Shown piece after piece: positions 33,521 to 42,423 of a stretch of DNA of 64,000 bases. A program made the translations under genes and the position numbers. This stretch comes from Caballeronia temeraria (lineage in GTDB: Bacteria > Pseudomonadota > Gammaproteobacteria > Burkholderiales > Burkholderiaceae). Every line of letters begins with the position of its first letter. The stretch's first letter is position 1. The notes below the pieces were generated by a model that did not search any database, had not been told where the DNA came from, and saw only the letters and a list, made by a program, of their open reading frames with translations. Where the stretch lies: assembly GCF_001544795.2 (NCBI RefSeq), contig NZ_FCOI02000017.1, positions 1 to 64,000 of the forward strand. Reading direction: 5' to 3'.

Positions 33521-34318
33521 TCAATTCAACGCCACGACTGCATCGAGCGCGCCGCCGACCATCGCGCGCAGCGTCGGCTCGATAGCCTCGGCTTTTTGCG
33601 GCAGATACGCGAACGGCGGCGTTTCGTCCATATACGCGGACTGGCACATTTCCAGTTGGACCGCGTGAATCCCGTCCTGCGGCGCGCCGTAATGGCGCGT
33701 GATGAAGCCGCCCTTGAAGCGCCCGTTCGCGATCCATGTGTAATCGCTTTGCGCGGCCGCATCCGTCACGGCCTTCGTCACCGATTCCGCCGCCGTCCTC
33801 CCATCCTGCGTGCCGATGTTCAGGTCTGGCAGCTTGCCGTCAAAAAGACGCGGCAACACGCTCGCGATCGAGTGTGCTTCCCACAGCAGCACGTTCGCAT
33901 GCCGCTCGCGCAGACGCGTAAGCTCGGCGGCGATCGCATCGTGATATGGCTGCCAGTACGCCGCGACGCGACGCTGCTTTTCGGCGGCATCGGGCGCGCA
34001 GCCTTCGCGATACAGCGGCTCGCCGCGAAACGTCAGATCGGGGCACAGGCCGGTCGTCGTCTGTCCCGGATACAGACTTTCATCCGACGATGGCCGGTTC
34101 AGGTCGATCACATAACGCGACACGCGCGCGCCTAGAATCGTGGCGCCAAGTTCCCGCGCGAACGCGTAGAGCCGGTCCAAATGCCAGTCGGTATCGGCGA
34201 CCGTCAGCGCGATATCCGTGTATTGCCCGCGCAGATCGCCGGGAATCGTCGTGCCGAGGTGCGGGATCGAAAGCAGGAGCGGCGCGTCGCCGCGCTGTAG
34301 CGTGTAGAGATCGTCCAT
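33521..34318 (-). CDS. hutG: N-formylglutamate amidohydrolase (HutG-like)
   Basis: 265 residues, the length of HutG. Motifs: LLLSIPHLGTTIP, VADTDWHLDRLY, SRYVIDLNRP, the LLWEAHSIASVLP region and RFKGGFITRHYG, with LEMCQSAYMDE near the end. HutG hydrolyses N-formyl-L-glutamate to formate and glutamate, usually as the last histidine-degradation step. No other hut genes are present. The start is placed at ATG 34318 (MDDLYTLQRG), though the ribosome-binding site is poor and the frame is open to 34360. It lies 28 bases downstream of a LysR gene in the same direction and is probably co-transcribed with it. Confidence 0.92.
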   Translation of the reverse strand: MDDLYTLQRGDAPLLLSIPHLGTTIPGDLRGQYTDIALTVADTDWHLDRLYAFARELGATILGARVSRYVIDLNRPSSDESLYPGQTTTGLCPDLTFRGEPLYREGCAPDAAEKQRRVAAYWQPYHDAIAAELTRLRERHANVLLWEAHSIASVLPRLFDGKLPDLNIGTQDGRTAAESVTKAVTDAAAQSDYTWIANGRFKGGFITRHYGAPQDGIHAVQLEMCQSAYMDETPPFAYLPQKAEAIEPTLRAMVGGALDAVVALN

Positions 34319-34346
34319 GAGAAAAGTCGTCAGTAAAGAAGGGAAG

Positions 34347-35327
34347 TCATAACAGCGCATGGTCCGGCAGCGTCGGCACGGCGCGCATGAGTGCCGGGCG
34401 AATCAGGTGATCGAGCACGCGGCGCGTGAGCGTGACGGTTTCATCGACGAAATCGTTCCACTCGCCTTGCCGATGCAGCACGAAGAACTCGCGCCGCGCG
34501 AGGCGCCCTTCGGGCAGCGGCAAGACGGCGATCTCGTCGAGATAATGCCGCGCCTGCCACAGGCACAAGGGCGTCGAAATGGCGAAGCCGAGTTTCGCGC
34601 TGACGAGACTGAGCAGCGGATCGGTAGCATCGAACTCGTATCGGCGCGGACTGTCGATGCCCAGATGCCGCGCGAAGCGATCGACCTGCTGGCCGATGAC
34701 CGAGCGCGCCGTATAGCGGATCAGCGGCAGTTCACTGGCGAGCGCGCGCCACGCCGAGGCATCGTGCGAAAGCGCTTCGTGTTCCTCGAGCCAGCCGCGC
34801 GACACCACGGCGACGAACGCCTCCGAGAACAACGGCACCTCGACGATGCGCGAGTCGTTCAGCGCGGTCTGCGTACACACGACGACATCGACTTCGCGCG
34901 CGTGCATCTGCGCCGATAAACCGGGAGTCAGACCCGACCACAACGCGATCTGACGTGCGGGGCCTGACATCGCGCGGATCAGTTCGGGGCCGACGGTCGC
35001 CGCGAACGAATCCACGCAGCCGAGCCGCAAGGGCAACGCGAGCGCGAGCGACGCATCGCCGATGCGCGCGCTCACCCGCTGCGCGTGATCGAGCAGCGGA
35101 CCGGCGAGTTCGCGCAGCGCGAGCCCCGCGCGATTCGGACGCGGTGGACGGCTGTCGCGATCGAAAAGGCCCGCGCCCTGCTCGCGCTCCAGCGCCGCGA
35201 TCGACTGGCTGACCGCGCTCTGGCTCAGACCGAGGCGGCGCGCCGCTGCTGTCATCGAGCCGGTCTCGCAGACCGCGACGAACGCCTGCAGCGCGCGCAG
35301 GTCGAGCGGAGTTGGGATGCGTCTCAT
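34347..35327 (-). CDS. LysR-family regulator (paralogue of 47799-48800)
   Basis: 326 residues. Winged helix DLRALQAFVAVCETGSMTAA with SQSAVSQSIAALEREQG, then an effector domain with LRLGCVDSFAATVGPEL, LWSGLTPGLSAQM, FDATDPLLSLVSAKLGFAI and PLCLWQARHYL. These blocks are shared almost word for word with the LysR at 47799, so both likely recognise related ligands. The start is ATG 35327 with GGAGCT upstream (frame open to 35363). It is divergent from the OpuC-type transporter; the shared spacer holds a LysR-type box. Confidence 0.94.
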   Translation of the reverse strand: MRRIPTPLDLRALQAFVAVCETGSMTAAARRLGLSQSAVSQSIAALEREQGAGLFDRDSRPPRPNRAGLALRELAGPLLDHAQRVSARIGDASLALALPLRLGCVDSFAATVGPELIRAMSGPARQIALWSGLTPGLSAQMHAREVDVVVCTQTALNDSRIVEVPLFSEAFVAVVSRGWLEEHEALSHDASAWRALASELPLIRYTARSVIGQQVDRFARHLGIDSPRRYEFDATDPLLSLVSAKLGFAISTPLCLWQARHYLDEIAVLPLPEGRLARREFFVLHRQGEWNDFVDETVTLTRRVLDHLIRPALMRAVPTLPDHALL

Positions 35328-35436
35328 CAAAGCTCCGTGATTCTGCCTATTCTTGGCGGGCATGGGCGGCGCCCATCATGCATCCACCGGATGCGCGCGA
35401 TCGCTTCATCAGCGAACCGGCGGGAACGAGCATCAG

Positions 35437-35451
35437 TTTGCCTTATGCAAA
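35437..35451. promoter_or_regulatory. LysR-type operator candidate
   Basis: TTTGC-CTTAT-GCAAA, a perfect 5-5-5 inverted repeat that also satisfies the LysR T-N11-A rule, lies in the spacer between the LysR gene and the divergent permease gene. A second inverted repeat, TCCGAC/GTCGGA (35466-35471 and 35485-35490), sits closer to the permease and may be a second site. Confidence 0.55.
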
Positions 35452-35503
35452 ACGGTTACGGGATGTCCGACATATCTTGGCCGCGTCGGATTCGTGACAA
35501 CAG

Positions 35504-36307
35504 ATGTCGAGTTTGTATTGGTTCAACCGATTTTGGCCCGGTACATTCGACCAACGCTGGCATCGGTATGCGCGGGAGGCCGCAGTGGATACGCTGGTTT
35601 TCGTCTGGAATAACGCGGCATCGATCGGGCACATGCTGGTCGATCACGTGCTGCTCGTGCTGGCCGGGGTCGGCTGCGCGATCGTCACGGGCGTCGCACT
35701 CGGCATCGTCATCACGCTCAACGAGCGGCTCGCGCGCGTCGTGCTCTATACCGCCGCGATGCTGATGACGATTCCGTCGATCGCGCTCTTCGGCCTGCTG
35801 ATTCCGGTGCTGTCGCTGATCGGCCAGGGCATCGGCTTTCTGCCCGCAGCCATCGCGCTCTTTCTCTACTCCCAGTTGCCGATCCTGCGCAACACCTACG
35901 CGGCGATCCGCAATCTCGATCCCGCGCTGCGCGAAGCCGCGCTCGGCATGGGCATGACGCCGTGGCAGCGGCTGTATCGCGTCGAAATGCCGATCGCCGT
36001 GCCGATCATCATGGCGGGCGTGCGCATGGCCGTGGTGATGAACATCGGCATCGCGGCGATCGCGACGTATATCGGCGCGGGCGGGCTCGGGCGGCTCATC
36101 AGCCGCGGCCTTTCGCAGTCGGACCCGCGTCAGCTCGTGGCCGGCGCGGTGATCGTCGCGCTGCTCGCGATCCTCGCCGATCTCGGCCTCGCCACGCTGC
36201 AATGGCGTCTCACGCCGCAAGGCATGCGGCCGCGCCGCGCGCGTTTTCTCTGGCGGCGTGGCGCGCCCTTCACCAGCACGGCGGTCCAATCGGCGGAGGC
36301 ACGATGA
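35504..36307 (+). CDS. OpuC/Osm-type ABC permease (betaine/choline-like)
   Basis: 267 residues with about six membrane segments. The conserved inner helices include MTIPSIALFGLLIPVLSLIG, and the EAA loop reads RNLDPALREAALGMGMTPWQRL (about residues 130-150), characteristic of the ProW/OpuCB/YehY family. IGAGGLGRLISRG follows. It forms the pore with the second permease at 37485. The start is ATG 35504 with no strong ribosome-binding site. Its stop overlaps the ATPase start (ATGA). Confidence 0.92.
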   Translation: MSSLYWFNRFWPGTFDQRWHRYAREAAVDTLVFVWNNAASIGHMLVDHVLLVLAGVGCAIVTGVALGIVITLNERLARVVLYTAAMLMTIPSIALFGLLIPVLSLIGQGIGFLPAAIALFLYSQLPILRNTYAAIRNLDPALREAALGMGMTPWQRLYRVEMPIAVPIIMAGVRMAVVMNIGIAAIATYIGAGGLGRLISRGLSQSDPRQLVAGAVIVALLAILADLGLATLQWRLTPQGMRPRRARFLWRRGAPFTSTAVQSAEAR

Positions 36308-37488
36308 TCGATCTTCGGAACCTGACGAAGCGCTTCGAGTCGCGCGGCGCGAAGCCGGTCGTCGACGATATTTCGATGACCGTCGAGGAAGGCGAACTGT
36401 GCGTGCTGCTCGGGCCTTCCGGCTGCGGCAAGACCACGACGCTCAAGATGATCAACCGCCTCGTGCAGCCGACCTCGGGCCAGATCCTGATCGGCGGCGC
36501 CGATACGGCGCGCTTCGACATCGTCGAGCTGCGGCGGCGCATCGGCTACGCGATCCAGCAGGTCGGCCTGTTTCCGAACATGACGGTGGCGGAGAACATC
36601 GGGCTCGTGCCGCAGATGCTCGGCTGGGACAAGCCGCGCATCCGTGCGCGCACGGAAACGCTGCTCGCGATGGTCTCGCTCGATCCGGCGACCTACATGC
36701 CCGCGTATCCGCGCGATCTGTCGGGCGGGCAGCAGCAGCGCGTCGGCGTGGCGCGCGCGCTCGCCGCCGATCCGCCGGTCATGCTGATGGACGAGCCGTT
36801 CGGCGCGATCGATCCGATCAACCGCACCTCGATTCAGGACGAGTTCCGCCACATTCAGAAGAGCCTCAGGAAGACCGTGATGTTCGTAAGCCACGACATC
36901 GACGAGGCCATGAAAATGGGCGACAAGGTCGCAATTTTCCGCGACGGCAAGATTGAGCAGATGGCGAGTCCGGACGAACTGCTCGCGCGTCCGGCGAGCG
37001 CGTTCGTCGCGGATTTCGTCGGCGCCGACCGCGCGTTGAAGCGTCTGCGCCTGATGCGCGCGGCCGACGCGGCGCTGGAACCGGCGCGCGTCGCCCGCTG
37101 CGGTTTTCCGAGCGCGGATGCGCGTGCGCTGTTGCGCAACCATCTTGCCGATACGCTCGTCGTGCTCGATGCGCAGGACAAGCCCGTCGGCCATGTCGGT
37201 CCGATGGAACTCGCCGCCGGCGGCGCGACGCTCGACGCCGCGCAAGTGCGCGTGCTGCCCGCCGTCGTGCGCGCGAGCGACGATCTGCGCTCGGTCATGT
37301 CGATGCTCCTCGCGCACGGCGCAAGCTGGCTGCCGGGCGTCGACGCGGACGGACGCTTCATCGGTTACGTGACGCACGAACGCATCGCGTCGATGGCGCG
37401 CGGTGCGTGCGCGTCGGGCGAGGCGTCGCCGCACGCGATCGCGGCCGCGCCCGACGCACCCGAGCTCGCAACCGGAGCGGCGCGATGA
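36304..37488 (+). CDS. OpuC/ProV-type ABC ATPase with C-terminal regulatory domain
   Basis: 394 residues. Walker A GPSGCGKTT, the ProV-family Q-loop YAIQQVGLFPNMTV, signature LSGGQQQRV and Walker B VMLMDEPFGAID are all canonical. After the ATPase core (about 1-240) a CBS-like tail contains LADTLVVLDAQDKPVGHV and FIGYVTHERIASMA, the place where betaine importers sense ionic strength or nucleotides. The position between two permease genes with ATGA overlaps on both sides matches the osmV/opuC arrangement. The likely cargo is a quaternary or zwitterionic amine. Confidence 0.94.
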   Translation: MIDLRNLTKRFESRGAKPVVDDISMTVEEGELCVLLGPSGCGKTTTLKMINRLVQPTSGQILIGGADTARFDIVELRRRIGYAIQQVGLFPNMTVAENIGLVPQMLGWDKPRIRARTETLLAMVSLDPATYMPAYPRDLSGGQQQRVGVARALAADPPVMLMDEPFGAIDPINRTSIQDEFRHIQKSLRKTVMFVSHDIDEAMKMGDKVAIFRDGKIEQMASPDELLARPASAFVADFVGADRALKRLRLMRAADAALEPARVARCGFPSADARALLRNHLADTLVVLDAQDKPVGHVGPMELAAGGATLDAAQVRVLPAVVRASDDLRSVMSMLLAHGASWLPGVDADGRFIGYVTHERIASMARGACASGEASPHAIAAAPDAPELATGAAR

Positions 37489-38201
37489 ATGCCCGCTGCG
37501 CGCGCATCGTGGCCGGCGCGTCGATCGCGCTGTTCAGCGCATCGGCGCGTGCGGACAACTGGTTCGCATCGATCGCACAGTATCGCGCGGACATCGTGTA
37601 TCAGGCGGGCCAGCAAATGCTCATGGTGCTGATCGCGGGCGTCGCGGCGATTCTCGTCGCGGTTCCGGTGGGCATCTGGCTGAGCCGCCCCGGCAACGGC
37701 CGCGCCGCGCATTTCGTGATGTTCACGCTCAATGCGGGCCAGGCCGTGCCGAAACTCGCGATCCTCGCGCTCGCGATGAGCGTGCTCGGCATCGGCGCGA
37801 AGCCCGCGATTCTCGCGCTGTGGCTCGCCACGCTGCTGCCCATCGCGATGAACACCTACGAAGGCATCCGCGCCGTGCCGCCCGCGATGATCGAGGCGGC
37901 CAACGGCATCGGCATGACGCAATGGCAGATTCTGCGCAAGGTCGAACTGCCCAACGCGATGTTCGTGATTCTCGCGGGCGTGCGCACCGCGCTCGCGATC
38001 ACCGTCGGCACCGCGCCGCTCGCGTTTCTTGTCGGCGGGGGCGGGCTCGGCGAACTCATCTTCACCGGCATCGACCTGAACGATTTTTCGATGCTGCTTG
38101 CCGGCGCCATTCCGACCGCCCTGCTCGCGGTCGCCACCGACCTGTTCATCGCGCAGCTTCAGCACTGGCTCGTGCCGCGCGGCGTCAGTCCTCAACGTTG
38201 A
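37485..38201 (+). CDS. OpuC/Osm-type ABC permease, second subunit
   Basis: 238 residues. A leader-like N-terminus (IVAGASIALFSASARAD) is followed by five to six helices. The EAA loop is VPPAMIEAANGIGMTQWQIL with RKVELPNAMFVILAGVRTA after it, and the end includes FLVGGGGLGELIF. It is homologous to the first permease (35504) and probably forms a heterodimeric pore with it. ATGA overlap with the ATPase gene. Confidence 0.93.
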   Translation: MNARCARIVAGASIALFSASARADNWFASIAQYRADIVYQAGQQMLMVLIAGVAAILVAVPVGIWLSRPGNGRAAHFVMFTLNAGQAVPKLAILALAMSVLGIGAKPAILALWLATLLPIAMNTYEGIRAVPPAMIEAANGIGMTQWQILRKVELPNAMFVILAGVRTALAITVGTAPLAFLVGGGGLGELIFTGIDLNDFSMLLAGAIPTALLAVATDLFIAQLQHWLVPRGVSPQR

Positions 38202-38224
38202 TCCTTCTCCCGGAACCGAAGCCC

Positions 38225-39148
38225 ATGTTCAAGCCGCTTTTGCCACGCAAGCCGTGGTCGCGCCTCGTCGGCGCAACACTCTTCGCGCTCGCCCTCGGCG
38301 CGTTCGGCGCGAGCCAGTCCGCGCGGGCGGCATCGACCATCACCGTCGGCGGGAAGAACTTCACGGAGCAGGTGCTGCTCGCCGAAATGACCACGGAACT
38401 GCTGAAGGCGAAGGGCTTCGATGTCGTGAAGAAGGACGGCATGGGCAGCACGGTGCTGCGCCAGGCGCAGGAGAACGGACAAGTCGACGTGTACTGGGAA
38501 TATACCGGCACGTCGCTCATCACGTACAACAAGGTCACCGACAAGCTCGATCCGCAGCAGACCTACGCCCGCGTGAAGGAACTCGATGCACAGAAGGGTC
38601 TCGTCTGGCTCGATCCTTCGAAGGCGAACGATACCTACGGCCTCGCGATGAACCGCGACGTCGCGCAGAAGCTCGGCATCGCGACGCTCAGCGATCTCGC
38701 GAAGGTGCTCAACAGCGGCAAGGAACTGACCTTCGCGTGCAATTCCGAGTTCTACGCGCGGCCCGACGGCCTGCGTCCGCTGGAGAAGGAATACGGCTTT
38801 CACTTCGGGCCGTCGCAGATCAAGCGGATGGATTCGGGCCTCACGTATCAGGCGCTGAAGGATCGCCAGGTCGACACCGCGCTCGTCTTCACGACCGATG
38901 GCCGCGTGCCCGCGTTCAACTTCATCGTGCTGCGCGACGACAAGAACTTCTTCCCCGCCTACGCGCTCACGCCGGTCGCGCGCAAGGCGACGCTCGACGC
39001 CAATCCGAAGCTCGCCGACATCCTCAACTCGCTCTCCGCCAAGCTCGACGACGCGACGATGGCGCGCCTGAACGCCGAAGTCGACGTGCAGAAGAAGTCG
39101 CTCAGCGATGTCTCGGGCGCCTTCCTCAAGTCCGCCGGCCTGCTCTGA
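38225..39148 (+). CDS. OpuC/OsmF-type substrate-binding protein
   Basis: 307 residues. Signal peptide with core GATLFALALGAFGAS and cleavage near ARAAS. The mature start TITVGGKNFTEQVLLAEM is the hallmark of the OsmF/OpuCC/ProX type, followed by DVYWEYTGTSLITYNK, where aromatic and acidic residues build the cage for quaternary ammonium groups. It binds the cargo for the preceding permeases and ATPase. Glycine betaine, choline, carnitine or proline-betaine-like compounds are the usual ligands of the family; which one cannot be read. Confidence 0.95.
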   Translation: MFKPLLPRKPWSRLVGATLFALALGAFGASQSARAASTITVGGKNFTEQVLLAEMTTELLKAKGFDVVKKDGMGSTVLRQAQENGQVDVYWEYTGTSLITYNKVTDKLDPQQTYARVKELDAQKGLVWLDPSKANDTYGLAMNRDVAQKLGIATLSDLAKVLNSGKELTFACNSEFYARPDGLRPLEKEYGFHFGPSQIKRMDSGLTYQALKDRQVDTALVFTTDGRVPAFNFIVLRDDKNFFPAYALTPVARKATLDANPKLADILNSLSAKLDDATMARLNAEVDVQKKSLSDVSGAFLKSAGLL

Positions 39149-39151
39149 CCG

Positions 39152-40024
39152 ATGCGCGCGTTGGAGCCCTTGCTCGTCGCGGCGGCGCAGGTCGAAACGG
39201 TCGCCGGCAATCTCGCGGCGAACCTCGCATCGCATCGGCGGATGATTGAGAAGGCGGCCGCGCGCGGCGTGCGTCTGCTCGTGTTTCCCGAGTTGTCGCT
39301 CGCCGGGCACGCGGCGGGCGAGCACGCGCTGAAGCTCGCCATCACGCGCGACGACCGCGCGCTGCTCGAACTCGCGCGCGACTGCACGTCGCTGTGCGCG
39401 GTCGTCGGCTTCATCGAGGAAGCGCCGGGCGCGTTGTTCTACAACAGCGTCGCGACACTGCACGCGGGACGCGTCGTGCACGTACATCGAAAAATTGCGC
39501 TGGCGACATATGGCCGGCTCGACGACGGCAAGTTCTACGGACACGGAGAACGTCTCGATCAGTTCGCGTTGCCCGGAGATCCGCGCTGGCGCGTCGCAAC
39601 GCCGATCTGCGCCGACTTGTGGAGTCCCGCGCTGATGCATCGACTCGCGCGCGACGGCGCCACGTTGTGCGCCGCGCCGGTGAGTTCCGCCGTCGAAGCC
39701 GTCGGCACCGACTTCGACAACCCGCGCGGCTGGGACACCGTGTTGCGCGCGCACGCGCTCGTCTACGGCTTGCCGGTCGTGTTCGCGAATCGCGTCGGCC
39801 AGGAAGGCGCGCTGCATTTCTGGGGCGGCTCGCGCATCGTCGGTCCGCGCGGCGAAATCCTCGCGCAAAGCGAGTCGCCGCGCGAGGAACTCGTCGTTGC
39901 ATCGCTTGACTACGACGCCGTGCGCCACGCGCGTTTCGATCTGCCGACGGTGCGCGACGCCCGCGCCATCGATACGATTCTCGCGCAGCGTGCGCCCGGA
40001 AACGACATCGTGTCGCTTTCGTGA
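39152..40024 (+). CDS. Carbon-nitrogen hydrolase (nitrilase superfamily)
   Basis: 290 residues. The Glu-Lys-Cys triad is complete: E47 (VFPELSLAG), K114 (HRKIALATYG) and C153 (PICADLWSPA). The superfamily hydrolyses amides, N-carbamoyl compounds and, rarely, nitriles; the IC-ADLW context resembles aliphatic or omega-amidases and the glutamine-amide domain of NAD synthetases. It starts three bases after the binding-protein stop, so it belongs to the importer operon. Together with HutG it suggests that the imported compound carries, or is converted to, an amide. Confidence 0.92.
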   Translation: MRALEPLLVAAAQVETVAGNLAANLASHRRMIEKAAARGVRLLVFPELSLAGHAAGEHALKLAITRDDRALLELARDCTSLCAVVGFIEEAPGALFYNSVATLHAGRVVHVHRKIALATYGRLDDGKFYGHGERLDQFALPGDPRWRVATPICADLWSPALMHRLARDGATLCAAPVSSAVEAVGTDFDNPRGWDTVLRAHALVYGLPVVFANRVGQEGALHFWGGSRIVGPRGEILAQSESPREELVVASLDYDAVRHARFDLPTVRDARAIDTILAQRAPGNDIVSLS

Positions 40025-40103
40025 TCGGGTTGGTCGTCTGCCTGTTGGCACCGGCTAAATCGGCGGCAGACAATCGATTCAACTGATCGTTCGCACGGAG
40101 AGC

Positions 40104-41363
40104 ATGACGATGATCGACCTGACGCGCGTGCGTGCCGCCCTCGCGCAACGCCGCGACAATTTCTCGCTGCCGCAGCCGTTCTATGCCGACGACGCCTTTC
40201 ACCAGCTCGATATCGACGCGGTCTTCAACGATGAATGGCTCTTCGCGTGCAATGGCTGCGAGTTGCGCGAGCCGGGCGATTATCTGACGCTCGAAATCGG
40301 TCCGACTTCGGTAATCGTGCTGCGCGATCACGACGGCGAGATTCGCGCGTTCTTCAACACGTGCCGGCATCGCGGCTCGCGCATTTGTCTCGATGAAAAA
40401 GGCCACACGCATCGCCTGACATGCGCGTATCACCAGTGGGTCTACGAACTCGACGGCTCGCTGCTCCATGCGCGGCAGATGCCCGCGGGCTTCGAGCGCG
40501 ACGCGTATGGCTTGCGGCCCGTGCATGTCGAAATCGTGTGCGGCATGGTCTATATCTGCCTCGCCGACACGCCGCCCGACATCGCGCGCTTTCGCGACGC
40601 CGTGACGCCGTACATCGCGCCGCATCAGCCGTGGCGCACGAAAGTCGCCGCCGTCTCGACGATGATCGAGGACGCGAACTGGAAGCTCGTCATCGAGAAT
40701 AATCGCGAGTGCTATCACTGCGCCGGCAATCATCCGGAACTGCTCGCGACGCTCATCGAATTCGCCCTGCCCGACGATCCCGCCGGCTCGCGCGACTTCC
40801 GTTTGCTGATGGATGCGCAAGCCGCGAAGTGGGAACGTCACGGCCTGCCGCATCTGCCCGCCGATGGCGGCGACGAGTTCCGCTGCATCCGGCTGCCATT
40901 TCATCGCGGCGCGGTGTCGTTCACGCCGGACGGATCGCCCGCGTGCGCGAAGCTGCTCGGCGATCTCACCGACCCCGATCTCGGTTCGGTGCGCATGTTC
41001 CGCGTGCCGAACAACTGGAATCACTTTCTCGCGGATCACATCATTCACTTCCGGCTACTGCCGCTGTCGGCGTCGCGCACGATGCTGCGCACGACCTGGC
41101 TCGTGCATGAGGACGCGGTCGAAGGCGTCGACTACGACATCGACAATCTGACCTCGGTATGGAACGCGACCAACACGCAGGACGCGCGGCTCGCGGCAAA
41201 CAATCAGCTCGGCGTCGGGTCCATCGCTTACACACCGGGTCCGTATGCGCCGTCCGAATTCATGCTGCGCAACTTCACCAACTGGTATGCGAACAAGCTC
41301 GCCTCATATCTCGACGGCACGCATGCGCATCGTTCGATCGAACTGAAGGTGTCGAATGGCTGA
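40104..41363 (+). CDS. Rieske oxygenase alpha subunit, GbcA/stachydrine-demethylase-like
   Basis: 419 residues. Rieske [2Fe-2S] ligands C87/H89 (NTCRHRG) and C107/H110 (TCAYHQW), then mononuclear-iron ligands H205 and H210 in ENNRECYHCAGNH. The length and this ENNxECYHC motif match the group containing glycine betaine monooxygenase GbcA, stachydrine demethylase and CntA-type enzymes, which hydroxylate an N-methyl or adjacent carbon of quaternary amines and release formaldehyde. GGAG precedes ATG 40104 (a second ATG lies at 40110). It overlaps its reductase gene by 8 bases. A betaine-type substrate is inferred from the family and the upstream importer. Confidence 0.93.
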   Translation: MTMIDLTRVRAALAQRRDNFSLPQPFYADDAFHQLDIDAVFNDEWLFACNGCELREPGDYLTLEIGPTSVIVLRDHDGEIRAFFNTCRHRGSRICLDEKGHTHRLTCAYHQWVYELDGSLLHARQMPAGFERDAYGLRPVHVEIVCGMVYICLADTPPDIARFRDAVTPYIAPHQPWRTKVAAVSTMIEDANWKLVIENNRECYHCAGNHPELLATLIEFALPDDPAGSRDFRLLMDAQAAKWERHGLPHLPADGGDEFRCIRLPFHRGAVSFTPDGSPACAKLLGDLTDPDLGSVRMFRVPNNWNHFLADHIIHFRLLPLSASRTMLRTTWLVHEDAVEGVDYDIDNLTSVWNATNTQDARLAANNQLGVGSIAYTPGPYAPSEFMLRNFTNWYANKLASYLDGTHAHRSIELKVSNG

Positions 41364-42423
41364 CGTGCTGATCGAAGCGCAAACGCTAATCGTGTCCGAC
41401 GAAGCGCAGGCGCGCACACTCGAATGCATTGCCGTGCGCGATGAAGCGCCGGGCGTCAAGACGTTTCGCCTGCGCGATCCGCACGCGGACGGCGCGCGCC
41501 GCTTCGCGCCCGGTCAGGCGATGCTGCTCACGCTCGATATCGACGGCGTGCGTCACGACCGCACGTTTTCGATCGCGTCGTCGCCCGTCGAGCGCGACGT
41601 GCTCGAACTCACCATCAAGGCGCAAGCGGACGGCATCGTCACGCGCTGGCTGCACGACCGTCTGTCACCGGGAACGCGCATCGACGCGCGCTATCCGCTC
41701 GGCCGCTTCACGCTCGACGTAGCGAACGCGGCGCCGCTTGCGTTTGTATCGGCGGGATCGGGCGCATCGCCGCTGATGTCGATGTTGCGCACGCTCGCGC
41801 ATAGTCAGCCGGATGCGGATGTCGCGTGGCTGCATAGCGCGCGCAACGCCGCCGACATTCTTTTCGCCGATGAACTCGCGGCGCTTCAGTCGCGCATGCC
41901 GAATCTGAAGGTCATCGTGTGGCTGAGCGCGCCCGCGCCGGGCTGGTTCGGCTTGCGCGGACGCATCGCGCGCGGCACGCTCTGGGCGGTCGCGCCCGAC
42001 TTCGGACGCCGCACGGTGTATTGCTGCGGACCGGCGGGCTTCATGCAGAGCATCCGGCAGATTCACGCGGCCGAAGGCGCACGACGCGCGGCGTTTCATA
42101 TCGAACATTTCGGGCCCGCGCCCGTCGAGGCGTCGCAACACGATGTCGCGCCATCGCCGGATGCCGTCTATCACGCGACATTGGGCGATAAACGCTTCGA
42201 CGTGCGCGCGGGCGAAACGCTGCTCGCCGCCGCGACGCGTCAGCAAGTCGTGATTCCGTGCGGCTGCGCGAGCGGCTTGTGCGGCACGTGCAAGGTGCGC
42301 CGCGTGTCCGGCGTCGTATCGATGCAGCACGCGGGCGGTCTATCGGCCGCCGAGGAAGCGCAGGGCGTCATTCTCGCGTGCTCCAGCCGTCCATCCACCG
42401 ACGTCGAAATCGCTTTCCGATGA
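41356..42423 (+). CDS. Ferredoxin:NAD(P)H reductase partner of the Rieske oxygenase (GbcB-like)
   Basis: 355 residues: FAD-binding barrel (RHDRTFSIASSP), NAD-binding domain (PLAFVSAGSGASPLMSML, and YCCGPAGFMQSI near residue 225), and a C-terminal plant-type [2Fe-2S] domain with C304, C309, C312 and C342 (GCASGLCGTC). It passes electrons from NAD(P)H to the oxygenase, as GbcB and CntB do. Its stop overlaps the start of the MmgE/PrpD gene. The tight coupling with the oxygenase gene supports the pairing. Confidence 0.94.
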   Translation: MADVLIEAQTLIVSDEAQARTLECIAVRDEAPGVKTFRLRDPHADGARRFAPGQAMLLTLDIDGVRHDRTFSIASSPVERDVLELTIKAQADGIVTRWLHDRLSPGTRIDARYPLGRFTLDVANAAPLAFVSAGSGASPLMSMLRTLAHSQPDADVAWLHSARNAADILFADELAALQSRMPNLKVIVWLSAPAPGWFGLRGRIARGTLWAVAPDFGRRTVYCCGPAGFMQSIRQIHAAEGARRAAFHIEHFGPAPVEASQHDVAPSPDAVYHATLGDKRFDVRAGETLLAAATRQQVVIPCGCASGLCGTCKVRRVSGVVSMQHAGGLSAAEEAQGVILACSSRPSTDVEIAFR

